From Cercis canadensis (taxonomy: Eukaryota; Streptophyta; Magnoliopsida; Fabales; Fabaceae), in the NCBI GenBank assembly GCA_003255065.1, contig QAOA01006720.1, forward strand, positions 208,791 through 272,790: DNA of 64,000 bases, given 5' to 3'. How positions within the stretch are numbered: position 1 is the stretch's first letter; every line of letters begins with the position of its first letter. Below the pieces are notes generated by a model, which saw only the letters and a program-made list of their open reading frames with translations, did no database searches and was not told where the DNA came from. Shown here one piece after another: positions 12,901-25,689 of the stretch. The position numbers and the translations under genes were made by a program.

Positions 12901-15900
12901 ATTGGAAAAACATTTGGACACATTTACACTAATCTGATAGACAAACATAACAATGCATGCATAAATCAATTAAATTTTCAACCAATGGAATACCTCTTTA
13001 AATATGTGGGTTTTAGAATTATCATGAAAGCCTTATATCAGTACTTTCAATATTTTTATGCAATAGAAAATTCCCATGCTTAAATTTTAATTTTCTATGG
13101 CTTATGAGAATTTTAGCATTTCTCTGTTGTCCTTAGTTGTAAGGCATCTTTTTTATAAGCATATCCCCAAAATAATAACCAACTGCAATTGTTCTACCAG
13201 GATTTTCGAAAGGATTGGCTATCGATTTTAATGATAGTCACTTCTTCCCGGTCATCTATAAACATTAGGCATTTGGAGAAAGCTACAGTTTCCACAGGGA
13301 AAGAAGGCCTACTATCAGAGGGAAATGCTGCATACAATTGGTCCAGGTTTTTACTCTGATTTGATCTGCTTTACAATGCGTTTATGAAACATTGTTTATG
13401 TTTGTCACAATAATTAAGGTTTAAAGCCTTTGGGAGGAAAGTGGATTGTAAGGCTTTGGGGATACACACTTCGTCTGGATTTGGTGTATTTGGTCGAAGC
13501 ATAATGCTAGAGCTTTAAACCCAACCTCTCTTCTTTTCAACCCTAAATGGGATAGAGTTGGTTATGGGTTAAAGCAGATGGTTTCTTTTGGGGGTTTCAT
13601 TTTGTCAGATATGCAAAGGGATTGGGCAGCCCTCTTGAGTTAAAGTTTTTCCTTGTCTTGTCTTTTGCTTGTGATAGGAGGATGTTTTTGTCCTCCGAGG
13701 TCGTACTTTATTCTCCTTAAATAATTTTTTTATATAAAAAAAATAGAAGGAACCTCCAGGAGACAATAATGGTACTGTGGTTCTCATTTGATGCAGATGT
13801 GTAGATGAACTGGAATCCCTACTTTCAAAGCATGGTAGTCTTAGGAAGCTGTATTTCTTCCACCAGCACCTCACAGCAGTGAGTTCCTTTGATTTTTCCA
13901 ACATAATGGCTAGCATGCTGCTATGACATTTAACTTATGGTTTACATTCCCCCCACCCAAAAAAAAAAAATTATGGTTTACGTTCTAGATTACCTTTTTC
14001 ATTCTGAAAGTCAACTTCACTTTTTAACTGAGTTATGTTCCTATTATAGGTTTTCAGGAACACCATGTTTGGTCCTGAAGGACGTCCTCAGCATTGCTGT
14101 GCATGGCTTGGGATTGCTAGTAGTTTTCCTGAGTGTGCTTCTCCCATTGTTCCGGAAGAGGTAAAACCATTTCATTCCCTGCAGTCTAGCACTAAACATT
14201 TTCAAGTTTTTGATAAACATTCTGGAACAAATGACTGCATATAATAATGGCACCTTGCTTTGTTGCTCAATAATGCTAAATTATACTAAATTTAATGAAA
14301 ATGAAGAATTGTTTTTATTACAAAAATGTGGATGTTACAGCAAACGGGTAAGAGTTGATTGTACGTTAATAAAAACATTGTAGGGGATGAACAATATTTC
14401 TGAGTGGCTTTGTACAACTTTTCAGTCTGAGAAGGATGACTTTTTTTTTTTTATCTTCATTTTCAACTGTTGATTTTTATTTTTCTTTTACTCTTCTGTT
14501 TTCATTTTTCAAGCTACAAAGCCACTCTGTGTTCTGTGGTAATTTGAATTCTCAATATCACATAATCACACATCAGCAATCCCCAATATAAAGAATGGCA
14601 CTGCCTGGTTATGATTGAAATCTCATAATTTAGGCTTAAACTTGAGATCATGTAAACTTCCTCTGACTACTGCCTGAGTCACATTTAAGATGTGGTTTTT
14701 TTTTTTTTTTCCTTTTCTTGTTTAGGAAAAAGAAAGACTTATTAGAATTTAGAAGAGAGAAGAAGGAATTAAAAAAAAAAAAAAATACCCTCATAAACAA
14801 AGACTAAGAAATTGAAAATAACACAAGCAGACAAAATATCAGTGTAATAACACATTTAAGATGTGCTACGCGCATGATGATAAAAAGATGTGAGAAATGT
14901 ATGTGTCATTCTATTTTTTGCTGCAAGCAGGTAACAAAAATTGGAAGGGATGCAGTCCTTTATGTTGAATCTTTGATTGAATCCATCATGGGAGGCTTGG
15001 AAGGGTTAATAAATATTCTTGACTCTGAAGGAGGATTTGGTGCACTAGAGAATCAGGTAAAAACTTCAATTATGTAAATAAGTTACTCCCATTTCAGAAA
15101 ACTTACTTTCAGATACATATATCAGCTTCTTCCAGAGCAAGCAGCTTCTTATCTGAACTATGCATCAAGAGTTTCAATAGCTTCGTATAAATCTCCCAAG
15201 GGAGCAGCTGGTTTCCCTTTACCTGGCCATGAGAGCTTTCCTGAAAATAACAGTTCTATCAAAATGTATGTCAAGATACTCTCCTGCCAGATGTATATGT
15301 GAAACTACATAATTAAAGCTTTTTGGAGCCAACTTACTATTGTTTTTTCTGTTTCTTTTCTCATGGCAGGTTAGAAGCTGCAATGCAAAGGTTGACCAAC
15401 TTGTGTTCAGTTTTAAATGATATGGAGCCTATATGTGTTTTAAATCATGTATTTGTCCTCAGAGAGGTTAGGCATGCATATTCTCTTTCTTCCTCTTCTT
15501 TTTTCTTACTTTCTGAAGGTTTACCTACCTGTCAGTACTCTTCAGGAAGACAGCCTAGAGAATTCTTGCATAAAGATTGCGTCATAAGCAGGAAATTGTG
15601 AAATGGCTGCTGGTCCAATCTGAAGTCGTCTTATTGCTGGATATAATTAGTTCGCAAAAATGAATTTCTGGATTGTTTTTTAATATGTGGATCAAAGTTC
15701 TTTTCAAGACCAAAGATGCCTCGGACCAAACTCTAGATTACTTGTTTGGCTAGGTTCTCTCACCTTGTGAAAGATCCTTGACTTAGAAAACATGGCAAGT
15801 TAATGGTTTTTATAATTTAAAAGAAAGAAATTACAACTCAAGCAAATTATTTTCTTTATTGCAAATTGCAATGGGAGTGTCTCAATTTTTTGGTTAATTG

Positions 15901-18519
15901 TGCCATGGAATCAGGTTGCTTGTGATGGCAGAAAATAAGAAAAAGATGGTGTTCAGCCTTTCTGTTAGATTGAGTGGTGTTCCATCTTTATGCATAGGGA
16001 AATGAAGAAGGAAATGCTTTAAACAGCTGATTAAGAAAATAAAATAAATTTACTTCGAAAATGTGAATGAGATTGGCATTCCCCTATTTTCTATGCATTT
16101 GTGTATGTACCTACATACAATCATATATATTGAATGCAATTGTATGTGAAATCTTTCACGTATAAATGCAGTGTCTGGCTTTATCATATTACCATGATTG
16201 GGCACTGTTTACCTGTTCATGTAATATGTTTGGTCATGACCTATTCATTTAATGTATCATATGATAAAATACAAGTCTAACATGCTTCCAGTGCAAACCT
16301 CCCAAGCTGTAGACTTTCTGAAATAACTGCAACCGTATATCCTTCTGGTACTGTTTTAACACACCGAGGAATTTTGTGCAGTATATGAGAGAATGCATTA
16401 TTGGGAACTTCAGGAGGAGGTTGCTTGGAGTGCTGAAAACTGATAATGATCTTCAGCGGCCTTCTGTTCTGGAGTTACTGATTCGGAGACATGTTAGCAT
16501 TGTGCATCTAGCAGAGCAGCACATCAGCATGGACCTTACCCAGGGTATTCGAGAAGTTCTGCTTTCAGAAGCCTTTTCAGGACCAGTTTCTTCTCTGCAC
16601 TTGTTTGACAAGCCAGCAGAGCAACATACAGGATCAGCCACAGAATCTGTATGCAATTGGTATATAGAAAACATAATCAAGGATGTATCAGGTGCTGGGA
16701 TATTGTTTGTGCCAATTCATAAATGCTTTAAGAGTACAAGGCCTGTTGGTGGATACTTTGCAGATTCAGTCACTGATCTCAGAGAACTGCAGGCTTTTGT
16801 ACGCATTTTTGGCAGTTATGGAGTTGACAGGCTAGACAGAATGCTAAAAGAACACACAGCTGCACTTTTAAATTGCATTGATACATCATTACGATCAAAT
16901 CGTGATGTGCTAGAAACAGTTGCCACAAGCCTGCATTCTGGCGATAAAATTGAAAGAGAAGCTTCTATGAAGCAGATAGTTGATCTGGACACTGTGATTG
17001 GTTTCTGTGTTCAGGCTGGTCTTGCCCTGTCTTTTGATTGGCTGCTAGCCGAAGCTGCTGGTGCCATACTCGAAGAAGGTGCTCCTCTGATATATTCACT
17101 ACTAGCTGGGGTGGTTAAGCATCTACCTGATGAAGTACCTGAAAAGGAAGAGATCAGGAGAATGAGAAGAGTGGCAAATTGTCTAGGTGTGGTAAGTGAT
17201 CATGATTCACAGTGGGTAAGATCAATTTTAGAAGAAGTTGGTGGTGCAAGTGATGGTTCTTGGAGCTTGTTACCGTACTTATTTGCCACATTCATGACAT
17301 CTAATATCTGGGCCACCACTGCATTCAATGTTGACACGGAGGGCTTTAATAACAATGTTCACTGCTTGGCAAGGTACACTGCTTATGCTTTGGCTCAAAT
17401 TAATGCTTATGTTTAGTAGCTGTAAGCGCAATATGGAGTTTAATTCTTTAAAATGACTTGAAGTTTGTATTGCATGCTTATAACTCGGTCCAATGCCATT
17501 GGACAGAAATATCCATTTATTTATGCGTTCAATTGTGTAGGTTAAGATTTGTGAAAATAAACTGTTTGTTGAGAATCTTGTTGCCATTTGTCTCACTTTC
17601 CTGACCAATTAGTGAATCCTGGGCAGGTGCATTTCTGCAGTGATTGCAGGAAGTGAGTTTGTTAGATTGGAACGGGAACATCAGCAAAGACAGTCTTTGA
17701 CAAATGGGCATGCTAGTGGGGTAATGGATCCTGAATTACCAAGTCATATGTCAGCTGAAGCAAGCATCAAGTCAACGCTGCAATTATTCGTGAAACTCTC
17801 GGCAGACATCATACTTGATTCTTGGAAGGAAACCAATAGGTAAACGGTTATCTTCTGTTTTAGCATGCAAGGTTGTTTATTCCAAATATATATCCTCTAT
17901 AGACTACATGAACTACATATCATTGCAATACATTGCTTCTCAATGCATGCTCTCTGTTATATCTAAAATAATTCCTGCTCATGGTTTATTATGCTAAGAT
18001 TATTCTTCCTTGGTTCTGCACAGATCTCATCTTGTAGCACAGCTAATTTTCCTAGACCAACTCTGTGAAATCTCACCGTATCTTCCACGTAGCTCACTGG
18101 AACCTTATGTTCCATATGCTATTCTCCGTTCAGTGTACAGCCAATATTATGCAGATACTCCATCCACTCCACTGGCAATGCTGACCACATCACCCCGCCA
18201 TTCTCCTGCTGTATTGCTATCTCATGCATCTCCTGTGTTGAGGCAGCCCCGTGGGGACTCAACACCACAGTATGGCAGCAATGATTCAGGTTTTTTCAAA
18301 GGATCATCATCTCATATCCAGGAGAACCTTTATGATGCTGACGGTGGCAGCTTAAGGAGTATGGACAACAAGCAAAGGAACGTTCGTCGTTCTGGACCTT
18401 TGGATTACAGTGGAAACCGCAAGACAAAATTGGGTGAAGGCTCAACTTCAGGGAGTACTGGTCCCAGTCCACTGCCAAGATTTGCAGTATCTAGATCTGG
18501 TCCAATACAATACAAGTAG
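1763..18519 (+). CDS. NAP1: NAP1/GNARLED, NCKAP1-like subunit of the SCAR/WAVE complex
   Basis: Plant NCKAP1 homologue. With PIR121/SRA1, SCAR, ABI and BRICK1 it forms the complex that turns ROP GTPase signals into ARP2/3 actin nucleation, which shapes trichomes and pavement cells. The model has 23 coding exons: 1763-2182, 2273-2347, 2804-2884, 3267-3347, 3471-3553, 4974-5058, 6141-6266, 6360-6467, 7706-7750, 7828-7970, 8994-9126, 9794-9904, 10013-10091, 11012-11205, 13201-13346, 13797-13878, 14050-14160, 14931-15056, 15126-15265, 15370-15466, 16382-17373, 17627-17839, 18024-18519. Phases agree throughout and give 4167 bases, 1388 residues, close to the roughly 1,390 I recall for Arabidopsis. 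The start matches the family N-terminus (MARSRQQ, then REWEGPSRW). The tail is Ser/Pro-rich and ends in GPIQYK. Intron 4 has a GC donor. No disruption is seen, so the gene looks functional. Confidence 0.96.
3770..3956 (+). mobile_element. LINE-like 3' end with 41-base poly-A, in NAP1 intron 5
   Basis: A segment containing SDMQRDWIALL-coding sequence is followed by a short 3' region and an unbroken A run (3916-3956). A similar segment with the same start occurs at 13600-13745. A shared 3' end plus poly-A suggests 5'-truncated non-LTR retrotransposon copies or similar retroposed sequence. Assignment to LINE rather than SINE is inferred from the short peptide only. Confidence 0.4.
7214..7353. 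repeat. 70-bp tandem duplication in NAP1 intron 8
   Basis: Copies 7214-7283 and 7284-7353 abut directly and differ at about two positions. No N lies between them, so this looks like a true recent tandem duplication. It is intronic and does not affect coding. Confidence 0.85.
10842..10866. repeat. (AT)n microsatellite in NAP1 intron 13
   Basis: Uninterrupted TA dinucleotide run of about 25 bases. Likely polymorphic. Confidence 0.85.
12326..12339. repeat. 14-base G homopolymer in NAP1 intron 14
   Basis: A run of 14 Gs is flanked by GC-rich and GGT-rich sequence, unusual in this AT-rich intron. It follows a short GA repeat. Its length is likely to be unreliable in assemblies. Confidence 0.8.
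13430..13745 (+). mobile_element. Second LINE-like 3' fragment, in NAP1 intron 15
   Basis: The stretch around 13606-13640 reads SDMQRDWAALLS then stop, matching the 3.8-kb intronic copy. It runs into an A-rich end near 13733-13745. Degraded coding-like sequence precedes it. Probably an old copy of the same retroposon family, more diverged than the one in intron 5. Confidence 0.4.
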
Positions 18520-18570
18520 GAAGATAACCAAAATACCCAACAGAAAAGGGCTAGTAAATTATTCATCTTA

Positions 18571-18704
18571 GTGATCAGTAGTTATTCATCTCCATAAGTA
18601 ATCAGTAAGCAGGTTCCCACTTTCCACAAATTTTGGCAAAATGTATATGACAGTTGAGCTTCCTTATGTAGTAGCATGGATAGTTAAAATCAGTGCCATT
18701 CTCA
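18571..18704 (+). repeat. 134-bp direct repeat, copy 1 (NAP1 3' flank)
   Basis: Starts 52 bases after the NAP1 stop codon, so probably in its 3' UTR. It matches 23498-23631 without gaps, with five substitutions in 134 positions by eye. The two copies bracket the U1 snRNP C gene. Confidence 0.9.
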
Positions 18705-18719
18705 GTCATTGCTGTCAAT

Positions 18720-20398
18720 GAGAATCACATTTGCCAGCTTTCTTTCTTGCTTGCTTATTTAGCCCAATACAGACCTGTTTAGACTTCAGATTCCTTAGAA
18801 ATTAGAATTTCTGGGAGTCTGGTAGCAAAATTTGAACTAATAGAAGAGAAAGGTACAAATAAAATTAAATTAAATTAAATGGGAAGCATAAAATAATTAA
18901 AAACATAAAAAAATTAACATAGACACAAATTTTTTTTAAAATAAACATTTATTAATTATAAAAATTAATTTTTATTTATTTTTACTTAAAATAGATCGGG
19001 GTATTTTTGAAAAAAAAAAAAATCAAGATTTTCAAAAGAGTTGTATTTATACTAAATATGAGAATAAAAGATTTTTAAAAAAACATTGTTTCATATTTTC
19101 ATGAATGTTTAAAGTTAATTAAACACAGTTATAACATTTCTAGGCATTAACATTTTTAAAAAATATGATTTCCATGAATGAAAAAAAAAAATTTCTACTA
19201 AATATTCCTTAATTATCATTTAGTTATAGACACGATTTATTGTGACACTGAAAAGTATTATTTATTAATTAATTATTAATTTTTTAGCCAATTAAACTAA
19301 ACTTATCTAAAATTACAATTAAATAAAAAGAGGGAAAAAAAAAAAAAAACTAGTGCAATAGAATAGAACGATAGAGAAAGAGAACGGAGGGTAGGAGAGA
19401 AGAGAACAGACAGAGAAAGAAGAGAGGCTAGAGCACACAAGAATTTTGAATAGAACGGAGGGTGGAGAGAAGGAGAACGATAGAGAGAAAGAAGGGAATG
19501 AAATAAAGATGGAGACAGAGCTAGAGCAAGAGGAATAGAAACAGAGAGAGTAAGCAGGGAGAAAGGAAGGAAGCAGATCCAGAAACAGGAATTAAAATTT
19601 GCCTAATCCTTTGTCTCCTTACTTCTGGGTAATCCTCTGTCTCCTTTATGAATCTGTGCTAAGTAAGGGGGAAAAAAAATCTGTGCGAAGTATGCTTTTA
19701 TTTCTTGCCCGTTGCTTTCCCTCAAGAGTCCCAATTTGCTCTCCCATTGTTGCGAGTGGCATCTGAGGAAAAGTTTGGATGCTATGGCGTTGGTGGCGGC
19801 GACTTTGTTAAATGATATATAGAGCCATTGAAAATTATTTCATGTTGTGGGGGCAAATGCCCCCACATCCTTATACATAGATCCGCCACTGCTTCTGCTA
19901 ACTGGGTTAGCTCACTTTCATATTTAAAACTCTTCAGCTGGCCCATTTAAACACTGAACGGTGATAATTTGTTCAGTCATGCCTATTGGCTTGTCTAAAT
20001 TCAACCTTTTGCATACAGTGGATTATGCAATAGAATGTTTGTTTGCTCTTTTAAACCCTCTGCCCAAGTTTAAGAGACACACGAGATTTTAATTTCTATG
20101 AATTATTCACTGTATGCAAGTGTTTAGCTTTGGAGGATGATAGGTGAAAATGTGACTATTTGGGTTATTGTCATTATAGTAGATATGTTGAGTTTTGAGT
20201 CTGTTTGGTGAAGTATATTGGTTCTTTGGTTGGTTTGGAGATTATCTGTATTGTGATATTTTTGGGGGCATACTTAACCTTCTTTGTTCAATTGGTTTAG
20301 TCACTTGATTATCATTTTAATTGCTAACCAAAAACTGAGCTATTTTTAAGATTCTTTTTTATTTTTTTTTTATTTTTTATGGGAAGAGATGAACTATT
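18720..20398. other. Intergenic and leader region before U1-C
   Basis: AT-rich until about 19350. Then comes a purine-rich stretch (about 19365-19600) of repeated GAGA and GAACGGAGGG units that could be an untranslated leader or a degenerate repeat. After it lies transposon-like sequence ending in a CATAGATCCGCCACTG motif near 19895, of a kind common in plant repeats. No protein-coding gene is recognised. Confidence 0.4.
19846..19867. repeat. Perfect GC-rich hairpin
   Basis: Ten bases, TGTGGGGGCA, are followed by AA and then their exact reverse complement. It sits in transposon-like sequence upstream of U1-C and may mark the end of an element. It is not followed by a T run that would suggest a terminator. 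Confidence 0.7.
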
Positions 20399-20403
20399 TC
20401 ATC

Positions 20404-20430
<27 letters not shown>
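20404..20430. repeat. (GA)n microsatellite
   Basis: GA dinucleotide run of about 27 bases, roughly 370 bases upstream of the U1-C start codon. It may lie in the promoter or the leader. Confidence 0.85.
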
Positions 20431-20434
<4 letters not shown>

Positions 20435-20798
20435 GTACAAAAAGAGAAGGGTGAAAATATTTTGAAATCTATAAAAGATATAGAAGAGAGCGTTATCTAA
20501 GAATCTAAAAATTATTTTTGAATCCATTAAAGAGATCAATCATTTCTAATGAGTCTTCATTTGTCCTTAAATACAGGATATATTTGTTAGTTCTGGAAAT
20601 TTCTCCCTTTATATGAATTTTTAGACCCTAGTTTATTGTATCTCATGTTACTTATAAATTATAATGCCTTACCCCTAGTGTTTTTACCTTTAATTCAATT
20701 ACTAAGTTTTGATTTTTGATTTTTTTTTAATTTCCTTTTGCTTTATTAGTAGGGTGTTTTGGGCCAACTGGAAGCTTCACAGGAAGTTATAAGCAAGG

Positions 20799-22905
20799 AT
20801 GCCTCGGTATAGCTTCTTTGTCTGTTATTTAATGCTTATTTATATAATTTCATAAATGATTATTGAATCAAGCTTATAATATTTTCATTGAATTTGCAGG
20901 TATTACTGTGACTACTGTGACACCTATTTGACTCATGATTCTGTGAGAGTTTTTAAGCTCATGAATTCTGTTCTCAGATAGTTCCCTTTTAATCTAGTCC
21001 TGATTGGGTTACTTCCGGGATGTTTTACTTATTTGTTTGCTTTGCTTGCTAATGGTGACATTGCCTTTTTTTTTGGCCCATCTTATGTGTACACATTTGA
21101 CTGGTTTTATTCAAGTTATAGAGAAAGTATGTAGCTGTTTGTTATTTGCAATGTAAAGCCTTTTTAACTCACTTTTAGAAAGTGTTACCTACAAGTAGAA
21201 TTGGAAGGAACAAAAATAACTTTTACTTGTTTGGTGGAAGAGGAAAAATAAATAATTACAGAAGGTAATGGTACCATTTTCATCTCATTGGTAATATGTT
21301 TTTCCACTGGTGAGTGTAACTTAAATGAGGTGAATATCAAAGTGATATGTAGCTATCTGAACCGAATAAAAGGCAATTTTACTTGAAATTATTATGTTTA
21401 AGGATGAATTGGTAATCAAGAATAAAATACATTTTATTTCCAGCTGTTTTCTCTTCTATCTAGTGAGTGTAAAATGGTTTTAATCTTTTTCCAGTTACCA
21501 TTTTCTCAGCCAGAACCAATTAGATAATAACTGAAACCATCCCGTTCCTCTCATTTTTCATTCAATGTACCAAGTATAGATGTAATCTATTATATTGTTT
21601 GTGGTGGTTGGTATTAATTTGCTGCCATTGTCAACTTCAATAAAGCAAAGCAATTCTTTAATTCTTTCTTATCCTTAAAAAATTTTATGGCTTCCTTTGA
21701 ACTGTGTCCTGTCTTTTCTCAGCTATTTGTGAGACTAAATTGCTATTGTTGATCATAATTCAAAGCATTGACATGCTTACATGCTTGTTCAAGAAAAGTT
21801 CTGTGGTTTACATCTTTTGATTTTTGAATCGTTCAAGTTATCATCTAAAATGCTCTTCCATAATTCCATGAAAATTTCCATAATTTTATATTGCTAACAA
21901 TTATTTTTTTCTGTACCTTACAGCCATCTGTAAGAAAGCAGCATAATGCAGGTTACAAACATAAGGTGCAATGAGATTTTCCTCATTTCTTAATGGAAAT
22001 GTACCAAGTCTTCATTGTTGATGTTCTTAATGATGTTATTCTGTATATGACTTACAGGCAAATGTGAGAATCTACTACCAGCAATTTGAAGAGCAACAAA
22101 CTCAAAGTTTGATTGATCAAAGGATCAAGGAACATCTTGGGCAGACTGCAGCGTTTCAGCAGGTTGGTGCAGTTTTTAATCAGCACCTACTGGCTCAGCA
22201 GCCTCGTTTCCCTGTATTGCCAACACCAGGAGTGCCAATTGCTGGAAATGCACAAGTACCCGGAATTCGGTCATTAATGCCAGGAATCAGACCTCCTGTT
22301 TTGCCTAGACCACCTCCTGGTACACCAGGTGAATATCTCCTCTTCCACTCTTCTTCTGACTTCCCTGTGGCTTCCATCATTTTTTTCACTGAAGCATCAT
22401 TTGGGCATGGGCTCTCTTCCATACTTTCTGCATTTTGCTTGCAGACATGTGCACATATTTATTCTAAATACTTTAACCATAATAATGCTTCTTAGTCGTA
22501 TGGTTTCTATTTTTTAATCAGTGACATATAACTGTTGGTTGCCCTCTATTTCTGTTTGAAACTTGTTAAAGCAGTAGCCTCCTACTGTTATGTCTAGATC
22601 TAAGAAAATTAGGTGGCCATATGTAATTCGAGTGGGTTCTTTTGTTGTTCACAGGATATGTTTCTGCACCTACCATGCCACCAATGATTCCTCCACCTGG
22701 TGCTCCTTTAGTACCAGGTCAAATGAATACCTTACCCAGGGCTCCTACAGCAAGTGCCCCACCACCCATCCCTGGAAGCACAGCTTCTAATGGTGCTCCG
22801 TCTATGGTCCCATCAGCAATGTATCAAGCTAATCCAATGGCACCATCAACTGGAGGTTATGATGGTCACAATGCCAATGCTCAAGCACCTGAGGGCAATC
22901 ATTAA
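20799..22905 (+). CDS. U1C: U1 small nuclear ribonucleoprotein C (U1-C)
   Basis: Component of the U1 snRNP that helps it recognise the 5' splice site in the nucleus. Five coding exons: 20799-20806, 20900-20942, 21924-21965, 22058-22328, 22655-22905, total 615 bases and 204 residues, close to the roughly 207 I recall for plant U1-C. The first exon carries only eight coding bases (MPR). The N-terminal C2H2 U1-type zinc finger is complete: YYCDYCDTYLTHDS, then PSVRKQHNAGYKH, with both cysteines and both histidines present. The remainder is Pro/Gly/Met-rich (repeated PG, PPP, PGAP), as expected for the family. A possible 3' UTR intron runs from a GT near 22921 to an AG near 23227. The gene appears intact. 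Confidence 0.95.
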
Positions 22906-23497
22906 CCCGATCCAACTGGTATGTTATGTCATAGTGTGATATATCAATGCAATGCTTGTTTAGTAATCATCTTTCTTGCTTTATCCATTGCTGCATTCTT
23001 TCTTTTTCTTTTTTGGCCCGAGGGAAGGGTGACACCTTGACACCTTGCTGCTTCCAATCAATAACTTATTTGTGGGGAATGAAATACAGGACTTGTCAAG
23101 ATTCTAATGTTCAGTGAAGGCAAACAATATTCTCCGTTATATATGTTCCCTTGTGTTTTAGACTGTCTGCGTGATTCTAACTGCCATGGGAGTATTCTGA
23201 CACCTTGTGTTTTATGTTTTCTTGTAGGTAGCCAGATCAAGGAGAAATCTCACTCGTTAAGTGTATGGTCTTGTTTAGATGTAGGGCAATCAGATATTGA
23301 GATTGTTTCTATGTAGTTAGTTGAGGTCTCTAAACGTGGGGAAAGTTTGATGAGATTTTTTTGCCGAGTTACTATGTAGTTAGTTGAGGTATCTAAAGTT
23401 GGAGAGTCAACTTGTTTGGCGTAAGAAGTTTAACGGATGATATTAACTCATGCTTGGGCGTGTCCCACTTTTGCTATGAGTTATTCATATTTTGCTA

Positions 23498-23631
23498 GTG
23501 ATCAGTAGTTATTCGTCACCATAAGTAATCAGTAAGCAGGTTCCCACTTTCCACAAATTTTGGCAGAATATATATGACTGTTGAGCTTCCTTATGTAGTA
23601 GCATGGATAGTTAAAATCAGTGCCATTCTCA
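23498..23631 (+). repeat. 134-bp direct repeat, copy 2 (U1-C 3' flank)
   Basis: Second copy of the sequence at 18571-18704, about 96% identical and gap-free. It lies about 590 bases after the U1-C stop codon. The similarity stops abruptly after CATTCTCA in both copies. Confidence 0.9.
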
Positions 23632-23639
23632 ATTAATAA

Positions 23640-25680
23640 AAAAATTCGGCACGGTTTCCCAATTAATAAAATTAAGGCAGGTGACATCTTAACCAATGTA
23701 AACAGCTCAATTTACGTATTAAGCTTAATCACAAATAAGATGTGAGAAGTATACTATCCCAACAAATAACTCTCGTGTCTTAGCAGAACTGTTCGTAATT
23801 TTGCTCAATATGCAATTTCAAGATGGTTTTTTTTAAGCAATTTTAAATTTTGGGTAAGAATATGAGAAAATATGAATTTAAATATGAAAACATAACATTT
23901 TTGAAAAATCTTCGAGTGAATCGTCTTGTGTGTGCTTGCCTAAGTTTAAGATTCCTTATACAAATGTAAAATCTGTGTAATAAATTTATCACAAATACGA
24001 GATGAGAAGCATCATTAATAAATTACATATTTTAGCAACTGGCAAGATTTTTCTTTTTTAATTTTGCTCAAAATATGTGTCCCAATGATAAATCATTCTA
24101 TCCTAATGTAAATTTGTGTATTAAACATGTCATAAAATGAAATGACAAAAGATATAAGTAACATTGAATCTCAATGATAATGACAAATCTTTTTATTGTA
24201 ATGATAATGTTTCTTATTAAAAATAAATATGAGAAGTACTTTACACAATATAGACATTTTATGTATTCTTTTTTTGCTAATGACAATTTTATATATTCTA
24301 ATGAAATCTATTTGTATTTCGGCTATTTTCTTTTTTTTAAAAAAAATATCTTTCGGTATTTTTGCTTAATATAAAAAATGTCAACTCAATGGGCTGGCTC
24401 TTCTAAGCCCAAAGCCGAGGAGGGCTTGGATATAAATTTCTTTTTCTCCTCCATTTTTTATTTCGCCGCTGTACCTGGAGTCTGGAGTCAAGACACCCAC
24501 TGCCTCATGTTGGAATTCAGATCCACTAGTGGTGGTCATGGCTCATGGGAGCAAACGAAGCTCCAACGGTCCCTTTCAAAACGCATCTAGCTTCTCCATT
24601 GCTGACTTAGCTTCAGCCTTGCAGATACGAGGAAAGTGAATATAGGTATTTTGATACTAGAAACAAAATAGTATAGGGGTATCCCTGAATCTCTAATGTC
24701 CAGATGATAAGAATAATGGTACAAGCAATAAGCTCTAATACGCAAGTACTAGGGAAAAAAAATTAGATATAGATAATCTTGGTAATTTGTTCTTTCTTTT
24801 TTTTGAAATTCCTTCCTATTTGGACTACTTTTTCTATTTTATATATTTTCTCCAATGGTTTTAATTATAATTTCTTGTGATCTTTTATTCCTTATCCCTC
24901 TTCTCCACTTGGTCAGCACTTGGCTTTTAGTGGACATATTGTGTTATTAAACACATAGTTGCAAAGCATTTTATTTTCTGAAAATGGGTGTTGAAGTCAG
25001 GCTAAGATGATTATGCAGGTATGTAGCTGTAGATTGAACCGTCCTTTATGTATGGATAGAAATCACGTGGTGTGAAGTGAGGAAACATTTAGGTGACTCT
25101 AGCATTCTTAAGATATATGAAATTTTTTAAGGATGTGACTCCAGAAAACAGTGCGCAAGAGCATATTTTAGGAGTTCTTTTACAAGTGTTGTTTTGGAAT
25201 CACCATATTATCTAAAAAGAGTGCAAGTGTGAGTTTGTGTTCTACCATCACTTTAGGATAGAGATAAGGTGGAAATTGGGAGGTGCAACATGGTAGTCAT
25301 TAGCACGGGAAAAGCAAAAGTGCATTTGAGGTATGTGTCCGCATAGTTTATTAAATAAATACTAATTCTGTAGATCTTTTCTGTCCTGTTCAAAGTTTTG
25401 ATGTTTTGTAAGCATGGGCATAGCCAAAGTCACAAGATTCACAACAAAAATGGGTTAATGATTTCAAGAGGGTTGAGGTGGAAAGTAAGTTCGACAGTGT
25501 CAGAATTGCTACGACCAATATTAACAATATCCACAAGCTATTAAGTATTCTATAGACGGATCAAGCCAGCCTGTGGGGGAAAGATGACAAAATTCTAAGC
25601 TATGTGAAGGGTTGTATTCCAATAAATTCTGGGGGTTATTGTTGGAAGGGTCAAAAGAAAGAGCATGGTACTTAGTTGAG
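23640..25680. other. Intergenic, no recognised gene
   Basis: AT-rich, then a moderately GC stretch (about 24380-24640) with a short open frame that matches nothing I know. The latter could be an exon or leader of an unrecognised transcript. No convincing splice chain was found. Confidence 0.3.
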
Positions 25681-25689
25681 TAAGTTTCA

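Noticed and set aside
24378-24590. 70-codon frame in a GC-richer patch
   Set aside because: No recognisable domain, no splice partners and no neighbouring coding signal. Kept only as part of the intergenic note.
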